Below, piece by piece: positions 1 to 10,800 of a stretch of DNA of 64,000 nucleotides (positions are counted from its first letter, which is position 1; each line of letters begins with the position of its first letter). Made by a program: the position numbers and the translations under genes. Location: positions 1 through 64,000 of the forward strand of contig JAHEXY010000011.1 in the NCBI GenBank assembly GCA_023251875.1, given 5' to 3'. This DNA is from Bacteroidota bacterium. Its GTDB lineage: Bacteria; Bacteroidota; Bacteroidia; JAHEXY01. The notes below the pieces were generated by a model that saw nothing but the letters and a program-made list of their open reading frames with translations, was not told the DNA's origin and made no database searches.

Positions 1-107
1 ATGGAAGAACTATTATCTTAAAAAACCTTCAACTGTAAACTTATTACAGGACCAAGAATTATCAGTAAATTTATATCAGGATTAATTTATTAACCTGTAA
101 ACTTTTT
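1..107. other. Left-edge spacer downstream of the toxin-tip gene
   Basis: This is the 107 bases that follow the stop codon of the minus-strand toxin-tip gene. It is AT-rich, has no open frame of useful length, and holds two short copies of an AACTGTAAACTT / CCTGTAAACTTT motif (about 30-42 and 93-104). An immunity gene for the toxin would be expected on this side, but none is visible before the window ends. Confidence 0.5.
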
Positions 108-1436
108 TTAGGACGAGACATAAAACTGAGTAGTTCCTCCAGGACACATTTCAGTTTGACCGGGTATCCAATCGGGAACTATATCTGCAGCTGTTGATAC
201 CAATACTTTAGTTGGTTTTGTTACTTCAAAAGTGCCTAAAAATTGATCTTCCGGAGGAAGGCCTCTATTACCAATATCAGAGCCTGCATCTGAGGCCCAA
301 CTTCCGGGAACCGGCTCACCGGTACCATCAACTGCCCCTCCGAATCTATCTACCATTGTACCTTCGGGTAGTTCATCTATATAAACAGGTTGAGAAAAAT
401 CAATACCCTTTAAATAACTGGTTAATTTCTCCTCTGTAATACCAGGTTCGGCTCTACGAAAAAAATCTTCTGCAACTTTAATACGAGCTCTTACAGTTGC
501 CATACCATCCATTGCGCCATTTACACTTGGCATAACGGCATTGGTTCCTCCATCAGTTCCTGTGGCCACATCAACGGCAATACCTCCAGCTAACATTGTT
601 GTAGGAGATGCTAAAATTTGTCCTGCCAAAATAGTTGGCGAGCCAGAAGCTGCTGCTGTTGCAAGGCCGGGAGCTTCTGCAACTAAGCCTGCTCCCATTC
701 CACTAAAAACTGCAGCTCCTGTGATAGCTTCTGCAGTTCCAACGGTATATACCACTCCTTCAGCAATTGCGCCTGAATTCGGTTTGTTATCTTCTGTAAC
801 AAGGTTTTCAGGAGCCTCACCCGTTATTACCGATTTAATTCTTTGGCCAATATATCCTGCAGCCCATATTGCAAATTCAGCAGATTTACCGCTTGGGTCT
901 ACCATGTTTATAGGATCATTATCCATTGCAGAATATGGAGATTCAGAAGGAAATTTTTCGGCTAATGGATCAATGGTTAAAGCAAACGTTATTGGATCTG
1001 CTAAGTTTTCATTTGAGTTGATAAAAGAGATTTTTTGAGATTGAATATCAATTTGTGTATTGCCAATAGCGATTAAATTTTCTGATGATTCTAGTTCGGG
1101 GAAGAGATTTTCAGAGAGGGAAATATATTGGAGATTATTATCGTGTTCAAAAACCCCTCTCCCAGCCTCTCCCCGAAGGGGAGAGGAGTTGGAGCCATGA
1201 GCTTTGGCAAGAAGTGTTTCTTGCATATCTGCCGGCATTTGGCGGTAGCCTAAGTTGGATAATTTTAGAAGTGTTTCTTGTAATGATTTGTAATCATCGC
1301 TGAGTAATTTATTTTCGTTTACTTGGGCATATAATATTTGAGAAGCACTATATGCAGAAAATAAAATTATAAATACTAAAATGTTTTTTATTGGAATATG
1401 CATTTTTCTATTTTGTTCTGTAATATATTTTTTCAT
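108..1436 (-). CDS. Secreted RHS-core-end protein with TNT/Ntox46-like C-terminal toxin tip
   Basis: The 442 aa protein has a signal peptide (about residues 12-38, ending LYAQ). Residues 45-135 match the linker of the neighbouring 672 aa protein (LGYRQMP; ENLFPELESSENLIAIGN). An RHS-core end follows at 153-183 (DPLAEKFPSESPYSAMDN, then MVDPSGK). After an Ala/Gly-rich stretch, residues 335-442 carry LPEGTMVDRFGG, GNRGLPP, a beta-like TFEVTKPTKVLV and a terminal PGGTTQF. These are the landmarks I know from TNT (DUF4237, NAD+ glycohydrolase) and Ntox46 toxins; Arg364 and Gln437 are the likely functional residues. The family call is from memory, not a search. Residues 84-96 are encoded by a dispersed C/G-rich repeat. 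It lacks the transglutaminase-like domain of its neighbour, so it looks like an orphan tip cassette with its own export signal. Last gene of the minus-strand locus; no immunity gene is seen. Confidence 0.6.
   Translation of the reverse strand: MKKYITEQNRKMHIPIKNILVFIILFSAYSASQILYAQVNENKLLSDDYKSLQETLLKLSNLGYRQMPADMQETLLAKAHGSNSSPLRGEAGRGVFEHDNNLQYISLSENLFPELESSENLIAIGNTQIDIQSQKISFINSNENLADPITFALTIDPLAEKFPSESPYSAMDNDPINMVDPSGKSAEFAIWAAGYIGQRIKSVITGEAPENLVTEDNKPNSGAIAEGVVYTVGTAEAITGAAVFSGMGAGLVAEAPGLATAAASGSPTILAGQILASPTTMLAGGIAVDVATGTDGGTNAVMPSVNGAMDGMATVRARIKVAEDFFRRAEPGITEEKLTSYLKGIDFSQPVYIDELPEGTMVDRFGGAVDGTGEPVPGSWASDAGSDIGNRGLPPEDQFLGTFEVTKPTKVLVSTAADIVPDWIPGQTEMCPGGTTQFYVSS
1151..1186. 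repeat. C/G-rich hairpin repeat, copy 1 (inside CDS)
   Basis: A C-rich arm runs into a CTCTCCCC-GAA-GGGGAGAG hairpin. It is read in frame on the minus strand as SSPLRGEAGRG inside the toxin-tip gene, in the poorly conserved linker. Confidence 0.85.
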
Positions 1437-1441
1437 TATGA

Positions 1442-3460
1442 TTATTTAGGATCATCCAAATTTTGTGGATTACTATTTAAGCGTTCGCGTTCATTATTTA
1501 TGTCTTCATTACCACCACCACCTTCAAAAATAATATCTTGTTTTAATCGTAATGGATACGTATCCTCAACAAAAGGTTTATGAGGTACAGATGGGGCATC
1601 TGGTAATGCACCTTCTTCTTTAACCCTAACATTTTGTTTTGGTTTACTAACAATTGGATAAGATGTTGGTGTTATTACTGCTTGAGTAGCGGGATACACC
1701 AAATCATCTGGTAAGTCATCAGAAAGAGGTGCACTATTAAGGTCATTTGTAATATCTTCAGTGTTTTTCTTTTCATTATCTAATTTTACTATCTCATCTT
1801 CTATTTTTTTCTTTTCTGCTTCATATACTTCTATTTTTTTTCCTTCTGAGTAATAGATGTAATAATATTGTGTTCGTAGACCCATACTTTCCATTGGGTG
1901 CTCTCTTGCGCAATTCAGTTGACTCATAGCATTTAAAAATACCGCTTGTTCCCTTTTACTTATATCTATTTTAGTTTCTATTTTAGAAATCTCCATTCTT
2001 TTTTGATTAATTTGTATATCTATAGCTGATTCAGATTCTCTTCCATCTAGATCAATCATGTTAATTGGATTATTATCCATTGCATTATATGGGCTCATTG
2101 ATGGAAATTTCTCAGCCATTGGATCAATAGTTAAAGCAAATGATATTGGATCTGCTGCAACTAATTTTTTAGTTGTATTTATAGTGGAAATTTTTTGAGA
2201 TTGAATATCAATTGTAGTATTGCCAATAGCTATTAAATTTTCTGATGATTCTAATTCCGGAAAAAGATTTTCAGATAAGGTTAGGTATTGAAGAGTTTGA
2301 TCTGTGGCAAATAAGCCCTCATCCCCGGCCCTTCTCCCAGGGGAGAAGGGAGTGGAGCCATGAGCAATGTTCAGAAGTAGGTTTTGCATTTCCTCAGGCA
2401 TTTCTCGGTAACCTAAAGCATATAAATTAAAAAGTGTTGCGTTGAGGTTATTATAATCATTACTTCCTGTTTCTTTGTGTGAGTTGTTTTTAGTTTCTCT
2501 TTGAATACGACTTTCTATCGCTTGTGCTTTTAATAACAATGCATTGATGCTTAATGAATCGTATTGTAGAGCTGTTTCTGCGCATTGTATAAAAAAGTCC
2601 TCACCCCAAACCCCTTTCCCAAGGGAGAGGGACTTATGCTCGAGTCCCTTTGCCAGGTAAACAAGACACAAAGCTATTTCTTGTTTTTCATCAAGTCTGC
2701 GTAATGAAATTCCATTGGTAACGGCATCATGTGTAGTATAGGTATATGTTTTAATGGTTCCACTGCCCGGGAAAGTATGTGTTGTGAGTTCTACATTATA
2801 AAAATTTCCGTCAAGGCCTTTGTGTTGGATATAGATGTGTTGTGGTGCAGAAGTTAAATAGGCTTCGCTTTGTAAGCGATCAGAAAATATTTTATACAAT
2901 ACAGCTAATGAAAAACAATTTCCTGTTTTTTTTGTTGGATCAAGTAAAGTTTTTACTTGTGTATTTTCCCAATTGTCTTTTCCATAAGGATCTTCTTTTT
3001 GATAGGTCATTGGATAATTGGGCACATATTCATTTCTTTCTTTCCAATAAGTGGTATCTGTCATGTAGGTATAGATGGCCCAGTTGAAAAGCAACCTCTC
3101 CCCATCCCTCTCCGAAGGAGAGGGGGTAAGGGGATTTACAGCCTTTGGCATATTTTGTGAAAGTTGGTTTTTATTTGCATTGGCTAATTGTAAAATTCTT
3201 TTTGTATGGAAGTTTATGGTATTGGTAAATTCAGTTTTTGATAATTGATTATCATAATACGCATTTTCTATTGTGAATATTGCATTTTCGAAACTACTTG
3301 CAGATTTACTACTAAGCATATTATTTAATTTTTCATATGCTTTTTGGTAATTTGAAATGATAAGCGAGTCTGAATTTTCAGAAAAAGAAAATTTGAAAAG
3401 AAAAACAAATAACCACAGGGGCAGTGAGGCGAGGAGACTATTTTTTTTCTTTTTTTGCAT
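1442..3460 (-). CDS. Secreted transglutaminase-like protein with RHS-core end and unknown tip
   Basis: The 672 aa protein has an N-terminal signal peptide (about 8-27). A transglutaminase-like domain spans about 35-270: Cys182 in GNCFSLAVLYK, His208 in APQHIYIQ, and an acidic position in YNVEL where the third catalytic residue would sit (Glu instead of Asp). A linker with LGYREMP and ENLFPELESSENLIAIGN leads to an RHS-core end (DPMAEKFPSMSPYNAMDN, INMIDLDG). The last ~200 residues are a charged, probably coiled-coil region followed by a Pro-rich tail that I do not recognise. Three dispersed repeats are translated in frame. The domain order matches the 403 aa upstream gene plus an RHS tip, so it is probably a recombinant of the two. 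Substrate and activity (protease, cross-linker or inactive) are unknown. Confidence 0.6.
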   Translation of the reverse strand: MQKKKKNSLLASLPLWLFVFLFKFSFSENSDSLIISNYQKAYEKLNNMLSSKSASSFENAIFTIENAYYDNQLSKTEFTNTINFHTKRILQLANANKNQLSQNMPKAVNPLTPSPSERDGERLLFNWAIYTYMTDTTYWKERNEYVPNYPMTYQKEDPYGKDNWENTQVKTLLDPTKKTGNCFSLAVLYKIFSDRLQSEAYLTSAPQHIYIQHKGLDGNFYNVELTTHTFPGSGTIKTYTYTTHDAVTNGISLRRLDEKQEIALCLVYLAKGLEHKSLSLGKGVWGEDFFIQCAETALQYDSLSINALLLKAQAIESRIQRETKNNSHKETGSNDYNNLNATLFNLYALGYREMPEEMQNLLLNIAHGSTPFSPGRRAGDEGLFATDQTLQYLTLSENLFPELESSENLIAIGNTTIDIQSQKISTINTTKKLVAADPISFALTIDPMAEKFPSMSPYNAMDNNPINMIDLDGRESESAIDIQINQKRMEISKIETKIDISKREQAVFLNAMSQLNCAREHPMESMGLRTQYYYIYYSEGKKIEVYEAEKKKIEDEIVKLDNEKKNTEDITNDLNSAPLSDDLPDDLVYPATQAVITPTSYPIVSKPKQNVRVKEEGALPDAPSVPHKPFVEDTYPLRLKQDIIFEGGGGNEDINNERERLNSNPQNLDDPK
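2315..2350. repeat. C/G-rich hairpin repeat, copy 2 (inside CDS)
   Basis: CCCTTCTCCC-AG-GGGAGAAGGG hairpin preceded by a C-rich arm. It is translated on the minus strand as TPFSPGRRAGDEG in the linker of the 672 aa protein, at the same linker position as copy 1 in the neighbouring gene. Confidence 0.85.
2597..2631. repeat. C/G-rich hairpin repeat, copy 3 (inside CDS)
   Basis: CCTCACCCC arm plus CCTTTCCC-AA-GGGAGAGG hairpin. Translated on the minus strand as SLSLGKGVWGED between the transglutaminase-like domain and the linker of the 672 aa protein. Confidence 0.85.
3093..3133. repeat. C/G-rich hairpin repeat, copy 4 (inside CDS)
   Basis: Extended palindrome with CCCTCTCC-GAA-GGAGAGGG at its centre and C-rich and G-rich outer arms. 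Translated on the minus strand as NPLTPSPSERDGER near the N-terminal side of the transglutaminase-like domain, so it is read in a different frame or orientation from copies 1-3. Confidence 0.85.
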
Positions 3461-3572
3461 TTGAATTCGTTATCTAATTACTTCAATTTGTTTTTTTAAT
3501 ATTCTTTTGCGAATTATTAAATTTATGAGCCAATAAATTTCAAGTTCACTTCTCAAATTATTTTTTTGCACT

Positions 3573-3612
3573 TCCCTACTCCCTCTCCTTTGGAGAGGGC
3601 TGGGGAGAGGTC
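3573..3612. repeat. C/G-rich hairpin repeat, copy 5 (touches CDS stop)
   Basis: CCCTCTCC-TTT-GGAGAGGG hairpin with outer arms, in the spacer between two minus-strand genes. Its edge forms part of the TAG stop codon of the 403 aa gene, so the insertion may have set that protein's C-terminus. Confidence 0.8.
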
Positions 3613-4823
3613 TATTCTTTTAAAAATAGTTCTCTTTTTTCTTTTGCATGAATTCCACTGCTTACTTGTTCTTCTTCTTTTTTCTTATAGCGTTCCATTA
3701 GCAAAGCATATTGTTCTTTTGGAATATCTCTGTAACCTAATTCTTTTATTTTAGCTTCAATTTGCAAGTATTCATCTTTTAATTTTTTTAGTTCGGTAAT
3801 GGAATCAACCTTTGAAATATCTTTTATGCCGTATACATCCATATTTTGATACAAACGATTTACTGCTAGATTACTTTTTATAAACCATGCTTGAATATTG
3901 GCTTCGTGTAATGGAAAATAATTTAAAGCTGTGTTAATACAATCGTCAACAAAATTTAAATCGCTACAATTAAACTTTACCATGTACATGCGCGCAAGAT
4001 CAATAAGGCATGCCGCAATAATTTGCTGTTTACCCAATGTGTCGAGATAGATTCTGTTTTTTTCTGCATCGGCACTGATGAATAAATAATCTTCATACAA
4101 CTGATCGGTAATAAATAATTTTGAAGCAGGATCGTAATTTTGCATCACGCCTTTGTTATTTTTAAATTTTATGAATGAGTGATAAGGTGCGTAGGATATC
4201 CATGCTTTTATTTTCAATTCTTCTGCAAGAATAATATACACAGCAGGCAGGGTTGAACATTGACCTGTGCCTGTAGCAAAGGCTTTGGTAACAAAAGTAT
4301 TTCTGTAATCGTTTTGGGCTTTGAAGTCGATGTAATCGTAACTGAAAGGAAAATGGGTTGTGGCTTCGACAGGCTCAGCCACCTGTTGTTGGTTGTGAGT
4401 TGAGAGTGAAAGATATAATGTATCTCTTAAAAATTTACAAATGCCATAATGCAAATTCATTTGATCATTGGTATCAAGATTTTTTTCTGAAAGCCATGCT
4501 TTAATAAATTGAGCTGAAGATTTTATGTAATTGTTATATTCTTCTTTTGAACAGTATACATTGCCCCATGCGCTTTCCATTGTGTAGTAGGCATCTTTAA
4601 CTGATAGCTCTTTTTTGCTTTGTAGCATTTGTTTTAATGCCTCGGCACTATTGGTAAATTTTTCTTTTGCATTAATATTTTGTGCTTGAGAAAAGCAAAC
4701 TAAGAATGTCGAATGAAAGAAAATTAAAAATGTAGAATGCAAAATGTAGAATGATGGAATTTTTTTTAAACCTACAAGGTTTTTAAAACCTTGTAGGTTT
4801 GGGAAAGAACTTATTTTTTTCAT
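3612..4823 (-). CDS. Secreted transglutaminase-like protein with repeat-derived signal peptide
   Basis: The 403 aa protein keeps a full Cys-His-Asp set in transglutaminase-like order: Cys189 in GTGQCSTLPAVY, His215 in APYHSFIKF, Asp231 in NYDPAS. The fold includes peptidases and cross-linkers, so the reaction is not fixed by sequence alone. The C-terminal LGYRDIPKEQ segment matches the linker that joins this domain to the RHS-core end in the next two genes. The N-terminus is odd: residues 9-20 come from an AAACCTACAAGG palindrome, and the hydrophobic core (FYILHSTFLIFFHSTF) is read from tandem TGTAGAATG-type repeats. Residues 148-155 (VAEPVEAT) come from another dispersed repeat. It follows the 3165 aa RHS gene after 61 bases and is probably cotranscribed. 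Confidence 0.65.
   Translation of the reverse strand: MKKISSFPNLQGFKNLVGLKKIPSFYILHSTFLIFFHSTFLVCFSQAQNINAKEKFTNSAEALKQMLQSKKELSVKDAYYTMESAWGNVYCSKEEYNNYIKSSAQFIKAWLSEKNLDTNDQMNLHYGICKFLRDTLYLSLSTHNQQQVAEPVEATTHFPFSYDYIDFKAQNDYRNTFVTKAFATGTGQCSTLPAVYIILAEELKIKAWISYAPYHSFIKFKNNKGVMQNYDPASKLFITDQLYEDYLFISADAEKNRIYLDTLGKQQIIAACLIDLARMYMVKFNCSDLNFVDDCINTALNYFPLHEANIQAWFIKSNLAVNRLYQNMDVYGIKDISKVDSITELKKLKDEYLQIEAKIKELGYRDIPKEQYALLMERYKKKEEEQVSSGIHAKEKRELFLKE
4360..4385. repeat. Dispersed GTGGCT/AGCCAC hairpin repeat (inside CDS)
   Basis: GTGGCTTCGACAGGCTCAGC followed by CACC forms a hairpin with GTGGCT and AGCCAC arms. It is read in frame on the minus strand as VAEPVEAT in the 403 aa protein. Related sequence (GAGCGGAGTCGAAGC) occurs at 44230. 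Confidence 0.75.
4702..4756. repeat. Tandem AATGTAGAATG-type repeat in signal-peptide region
   Basis: Imperfect tandem units of AATGTAGAATGC / AATGTCGAATG. On the minus strand they are read as the hydrophobic FYILHSTF / FFHSTF segments that make the signal-peptide core of the 403 aa protein. Confidence 0.75.
4768..4800. repeat. 33-bp palindrome AAACCTACAAGG...CCTTGTAGGTTT
   Basis: Near-perfect inverted repeat with AAACCTACAAGG arms around a TTTTTAAAA centre. It lies within the first 20 codons of the 403 aa gene, where it is translated, and could form a hairpin in the mRNA just after the start codon. Confidence 0.85.
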
Positions 4824-4884
4824 TTGATCTTCTGGTTGAATGATTTATTCTTGTTAAATACCAACCAAGCTTATCTTAATTCTT

Positions 4885-7800
4885 CTATTTTGGCCCAAAC
4901 TGATCACATACACCAGGAGCTGCTCCTGAATTATCACAATCTCTTCTTTCACGTTGCCTAATAGCTTCAGCTTCATCGTGTGTTTCAGTAATTTGTTCAT
5001 TTGATTTACCCTCTTTCCATGCAGGTTGATCTTGGGTAGTTCCACACCTTGGAGCAGGAGCTTGTCCAAACGCTGATGCAAAAGGTGCATAGAAGTAATT
5101 TGCCCAAGTATCTGATGTACATTGAACTTTAGTTTCTGCCGCTTCAGGAATATCATTTACATTTGATGAAGTGACTGGATGTTCAGTGTTTCTAATACCT
5201 ATTTTTGCCTCTACAGAAATTGGTATCTCTTCTGGTAGTGGAATTGGTACTTTTACACTACCTGAAACTGTTTCAGAACCATCTTTTATTTCTTCTGAAA
5301 TAGATTGTTGACTCGATTTTAATTTTTTAACTGCCCATTGTTGATCTATTGAAAATCCTGATGATCCTTTTTGCTTAATCCCCAAAACTTTTACTTGATA
5401 TTCTGCTTTAAAATCAATTGTAGTTGTTTTTCCATTAGCAAGGGTATAATTTATAAATGTACCTTGGCTATTAGCAACAACTTCTAAACCTACGATGTCA
5501 ATTCCACCTCCAACTTTAACCTCCGCTCCCTGACTAAATATTTTAAATTTGACACCAGCAGTAGGTCCGCCTTTTAAAGTTAGTTTCAGAAAAAATTCAG
5601 GTTCCTTTCCATCAGGATCTACATAATTAATCGAATTATTTGCCATTGCACTATAAGGGCTTTCAGAGGGAAATTTTTCGGCTTTTGGATCTAAACTTAA
5701 CCATCTACCCACTCTTGGATCTAAAAATCTTGCGCCAAAATCATACGAGTTACCACCGTCTTTAATTTCATTGTCTTTTTCCATTCCTTGGTAGCCGTAA
5801 CGGTAATCAGAACTGCTGTAATCAGATTTTGGCATTACCATTCCATAAGGATAATAATCAGATGAAGAAAGTAAATTGGCTCTGTAAGTTCCATCTGAAT
5901 TTACTTCTTTAGCATCATTTACTACTGCACGCACATTGCCTAAATAGTCTTTTAGTTCGTAATCTTTATTTTTTAATGTACGTGTGTAAAGATGGGTAAT
6001 AGCAGCATTTTCGTTGATATTCCATGAAATGCTTGTGTTTGGTTTTACCATGCCAATTCTTTCACCGGCATAAATAGGTTCTTCACTCAATTGAGTAGTA
6101 CCACTTGAGTTGATGGTATAGGTGCTCATTTCTTTTCCATTTGCATCTAAAATATAATTGGTGTTTTCCCAAGTTGATGCCGGTAATGTTCCGGTATAGG
6201 ATCCTTTTTTATAAGAAGTGGAAACAATTTTTAATACACGGTTGTCTAATGCATCATAGTAAAAAGTAATTTGTTTATGTGTGATAGCTCCTGTATATGT
6301 TCCGGATGTAATGGTAGTTTCTTTGGTTACTACTTTTGCTTTTCCTGTTCTTGTCCAAGTAATGGATTGTATGCCTTCAGCAGCATCACCGGTTAATTCA
6401 CCAATTTCGTCATAAGAATAATTATTAGGATTTTGGTTTTCTAAATCATAAGCGTAGTTATAATCCGTTACCTTATCATTTATCTTTGATAATTTATTGT
6501 TGTCGGCAATACCATCTCCATTTTTATCAACGTAGGTGTAAGAAAGCGTATCCATTTTTGTACTGCTTGTAGGGCTTGAACCTGTTGTGCCATTTGCACC
6601 GTAACGAGCAAGATGGGTAATGTTGCCCATTAAATCATAAGAATAAGATGTATTGTAATCTGTTAATGGAGCTATAGTGTTTTGCATTGAATTTCGCATC
6701 CATTTGCTTCCATCATAATAATCAAAATTACTTTGTGTTAATCTGTACAATTCATCATAGGTATATTTAAAGCCTTTTATTTGTCCATCATATTTTACAT
6801 TGGCATCTCCACATGCCTGTGTTGCATAGGCCACATTGGTTATGGATCCGTTAAATAGAGGTCGGTAGTTAAATGCTTTGGTATTATCAATTCCTCCATC
6901 AATACTTGTAGTGTAACGATCAGCATTATCATAATCCCAAGCCAATTGATTTTTGCCTGTGTAGTAATATTCAGAACTTGTTGTGTTAAATTCAGAGTTA
7001 AATGGGGAGCTTGTTTCTCCTGCATCTTTCACCCCATTTTTATTTTTATCGGTGTAGCGTTTAAAATCTCCATTAAAATATCCCAGCGACATGCCAAATG
7101 CATCTTGTGCATAGCCGCTTGATGCTGTTCCATCGGCTCCTGGATCATAAGTTGAACTTAGGCTTTGGTGATTGATGGCTTTTAGCCAGCCATTAATTGT
7201 GTATACATAATCTAAACCTTGTACATTATCTTCTCCAACCGAAAGTCTTTTCATAGGACCATAAGCATAGTATTGGTATTTAGCATCTACATCCCAGATT
7301 ACGCCATCTCTAGAAGTTTCTACTGCTATTACTCTATTATCAGAATCATAAGAAAAGCGGTGAAAGAATTGATCTTTCATTCCTTCATTGTATCTTACTT
7401 CTTTTACTTTTCCTGTGAGTAAATCATACTTGTAATAAATATATTTCATGGCTAAACCTCCGGGTATGCTATCTCCCATCCATTGCACATTACCATGCGG
7501 ATCGTAACTGTAATAAGTATAAGCCTCATCTCCATTGTTAGCAATTCCATCAGGATCGTTATAAGCATATTGAATGCGGTTTTCTAAATAAGTTTGTTTG
7601 TTTACATTTTTACCCAAATAGCCTTTTAAACCGGTAGTGCTTCCGGTACCGTATACACTAATCATACGATCAGTTAAATTTGTGGTAGGATAATCCATTA
7701 TATTTTTACTGCTTTTATAAGTAGCATCTGTGATATCTTGACTGCTTAAACCAGCTTCAATTAATCGACCTAGCGCATCATATTTATAATATTCATAAAC

Positions 7801-10800
7801 ATTAGCGGCAACTTGTTTTTCGTTTTGCGCAAAACGCAATTGACCAATGCTATTATAAACAAAATGTTTAGTGCCGCCATCAGGAGTGTTTTCATAGGTA
7901 CGTTGACCAATAGAATTGTATCTGTATTGAGTAGTGAGTGTGTGATTTTTTACATCTTGGCGAGATGGAAAAGCATCATTTACGCCATCATTATTGGTAT
8001 CGTAATTAAATACATCAACACCTTTGGGTGGTACCACTTCAACTAAATTACCTGCTAGATCATAATAGTAAAGTGTGTATTGGTGGTAATCTACACTATA
8101 GCTTACTTTTAATGTGTCATTAATATTTTTAGGAAGAGAACAATGAGTATCATATTCCTCTAAAGATTTTTGCAAACGACAATCTTTAGCCTGATCAAGA
8201 TTGTAATTTATTTGATCTGTGAGATAAGTTAGATTTCTTGGATCGCATTCTTCTGAAACTACTTTTAAAGCTGTAGGGTTAACAACTTCAGCCATTGTAT
8301 TACCCCATGTATAAGCAAAACTATTAGTGAGATGAATAGGATCGTCTGTGCCAAAACCGGCAATAGTAAAATCTAATGCATCTCCATTTACATCTGTTAG
8401 ATTATGTAATGTAATGGTTCCTGCATTAGCAGTAAAAGTTAAACGAGAAGCAGAAGCTTGCCTGCTATATGAGGTATTTGTACTGGTGCTTACATTAGCA
8501 CTTAATTTTGCAGTCATTTGTGTTTTATCCCAGGCATGGCGATCACAAATTTCATTTACAGCACTTTTTAATTCACTTGTGCTTACATGTTCGCTTGAAC
8601 GAAATTTATAATTTAATTCTTCGTTCAATATTTCAGAAGTTTTTTTACTTGTTGACGGAACATATTTGTAACCGCTTGGCATATGAGCAATAGAATAATT
8701 TGACACAATGGATGTAGGGGTAATTCCATCTACTGTTATCCCTCTATTTCCAAAATCATAAATAGAAGCAAGTTGATCAGAAGTTCCCACTCCTGTGATT
8801 TTACTTCCGATTTTTTGTACTGTTAAATCAAAGTCTTTGGTTAATACATCATATAAGGCCAATGCATAATCGCTGGCTTCACTTTGAGAAACACCATCAC
8901 GTAATTGAATGATATTGGCCACGCCTAACAAACGTTTGTACATTACATCTAATGCTCTTAGTTTAATAAGGGTATCCATTTCATTTATACATTCAGAACC
9001 AGGACTATTATCACAATGAGGTAGATCTTCGCTAAGACTATCTGCATATAAATCTAAATCAGAATTTAAACAAGCCTGTAACATGCTCCATGCTTTGCAA
9101 GTATCATTTTCATCAAATTCATCGGCTATTCCTTTACCTGTTGCAGGATTGTACCAAGCATAAGTTCCACAAGCCGAAGTGCCCCAATTGTCAGGATTAG
9201 CCCATGTATTGATTGTGTTTGTATTTTTAATAGTATTGTCAGTTGCTCCATTAATAATACCGGCAATATCGAGACAGTTTTTTTGTTGATCACTAAGTAT
9301 ACTTGAATAAATAAATGGAAAAGATTTATAAGCATATTCTAAATAACCATATCTTTTGCCATTTGCAGACCTACTATAATCGGAGCTAACATCTATCGTT
9401 TCTTTTCCATAAGATTCTTTTGAAAAACCAGTATACCTTTTACCCGTTAGGCTTAAAAAATATTCTAATAAATCAATTCCTGGTCTTGCATTCGGGGCAA
9501 ATCCTGCATAAAGTGCATCATAATTATTTACAATATCTTGCCAAATAATATAGAGATCGTAGCAATTATAATGATCTGTTTCACTATCATCATCTTTTGC
9601 CATAATCATGTGTGTAATCATGCTGTTAAATGCTCCGTTGCCGTAAGGAAAGTCGGTGTCTTCGGTTCTGTAAAATCCATTATCTGTAGCGCTATACATG
9701 AGATAGGCATTTAAATAAGTATTTCCATCATCAGTAATTGCAACAGAATGTGTAAGTGAAGTGCCGGTGATACTAAAATCTTGCTCTATTTCAACATACC
9801 AAAGCGTACCACTTCCAGTAGCCCTAACTTGATAACCATATGGGGATAATGCAGCATCTAATGCAGAAGCCACGCTTTTTACATAATCTTCGAGATAAGC
9901 AAAATTATCGGTAGTATACTTAGTTGTTACATCATGGTCATAAACAACATTAATATCTTGGTCAAATATTTTCGTTCCATTTTCTTTGAAAGTAATATGG
10001 GTTTTATCACTAATTTTAGTTGTACCTGAATATTCAGCTAAGTGTGCATGATCATCATCACATGTAAAAACAAGTTTTGCTTCATCTCCAATATTGGCAG
10101 GGTATTTATAGTTCCCATTTCTATCGTAAAAATATTTATAGAGTTTGGTACCGTATTGTTTACCTGTATAATCATTGGTTTCGTTTTTCCATTTGTCAAT
10201 TAAAATGCTTTCAAAATCATAATAACCTCCATGTGCAGAAAATAAATCTGTTTGCCATTTAGCCATATCTGCATCTTTGGTTCCACTTGCTTCCAGGCTT
10301 TCTTTAGTCACCCATAAATTATCACATGGACTCCAATCGCATGGGATTTTTGGAATTTGAATTTCTAAACAAGATGAAGCAACCGTATAGGTTCCTTCAT
10401 AACCTTCTGAAGTTTCTGTTGAGTCATACGATACTACCCAAACATCTTGTGTGTTAGGTTGGCTTGCACTTGATGTTCCATTTGAAGGGATTGAGATATC
10501 AGGAGAGCCGGAAGTAACAACATTTTTTGTACTTACACCAGTACCACCAAATGCTTGGTCGATAGAACTTGTAAAGCGATTCGCAAAATCATAATTAGAA
10601 ATACCACTCTCATCCGTTTCGTCATCACAGGCAGAAGATGTACCATGTGTAATATTATCTAAATAATTATACAATGCCGAAAGGCTTCCTGTAGTATCAT
10701 TTATCAAACTTAACAGGGTATCAAATTTTGAAGCTTCAATATCTAACAATGCATTGAGAGTATCAGTATGATAATCTCTGTAACGGGCTTCACCATCATA

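Noticed and set aside
4854-5156. Overlapping 100 aa minus-strand frame in the RHS C-terminus
   Set aside because: It is in another frame of the 3165 aa gene, lacks domain features and has no separate start context.
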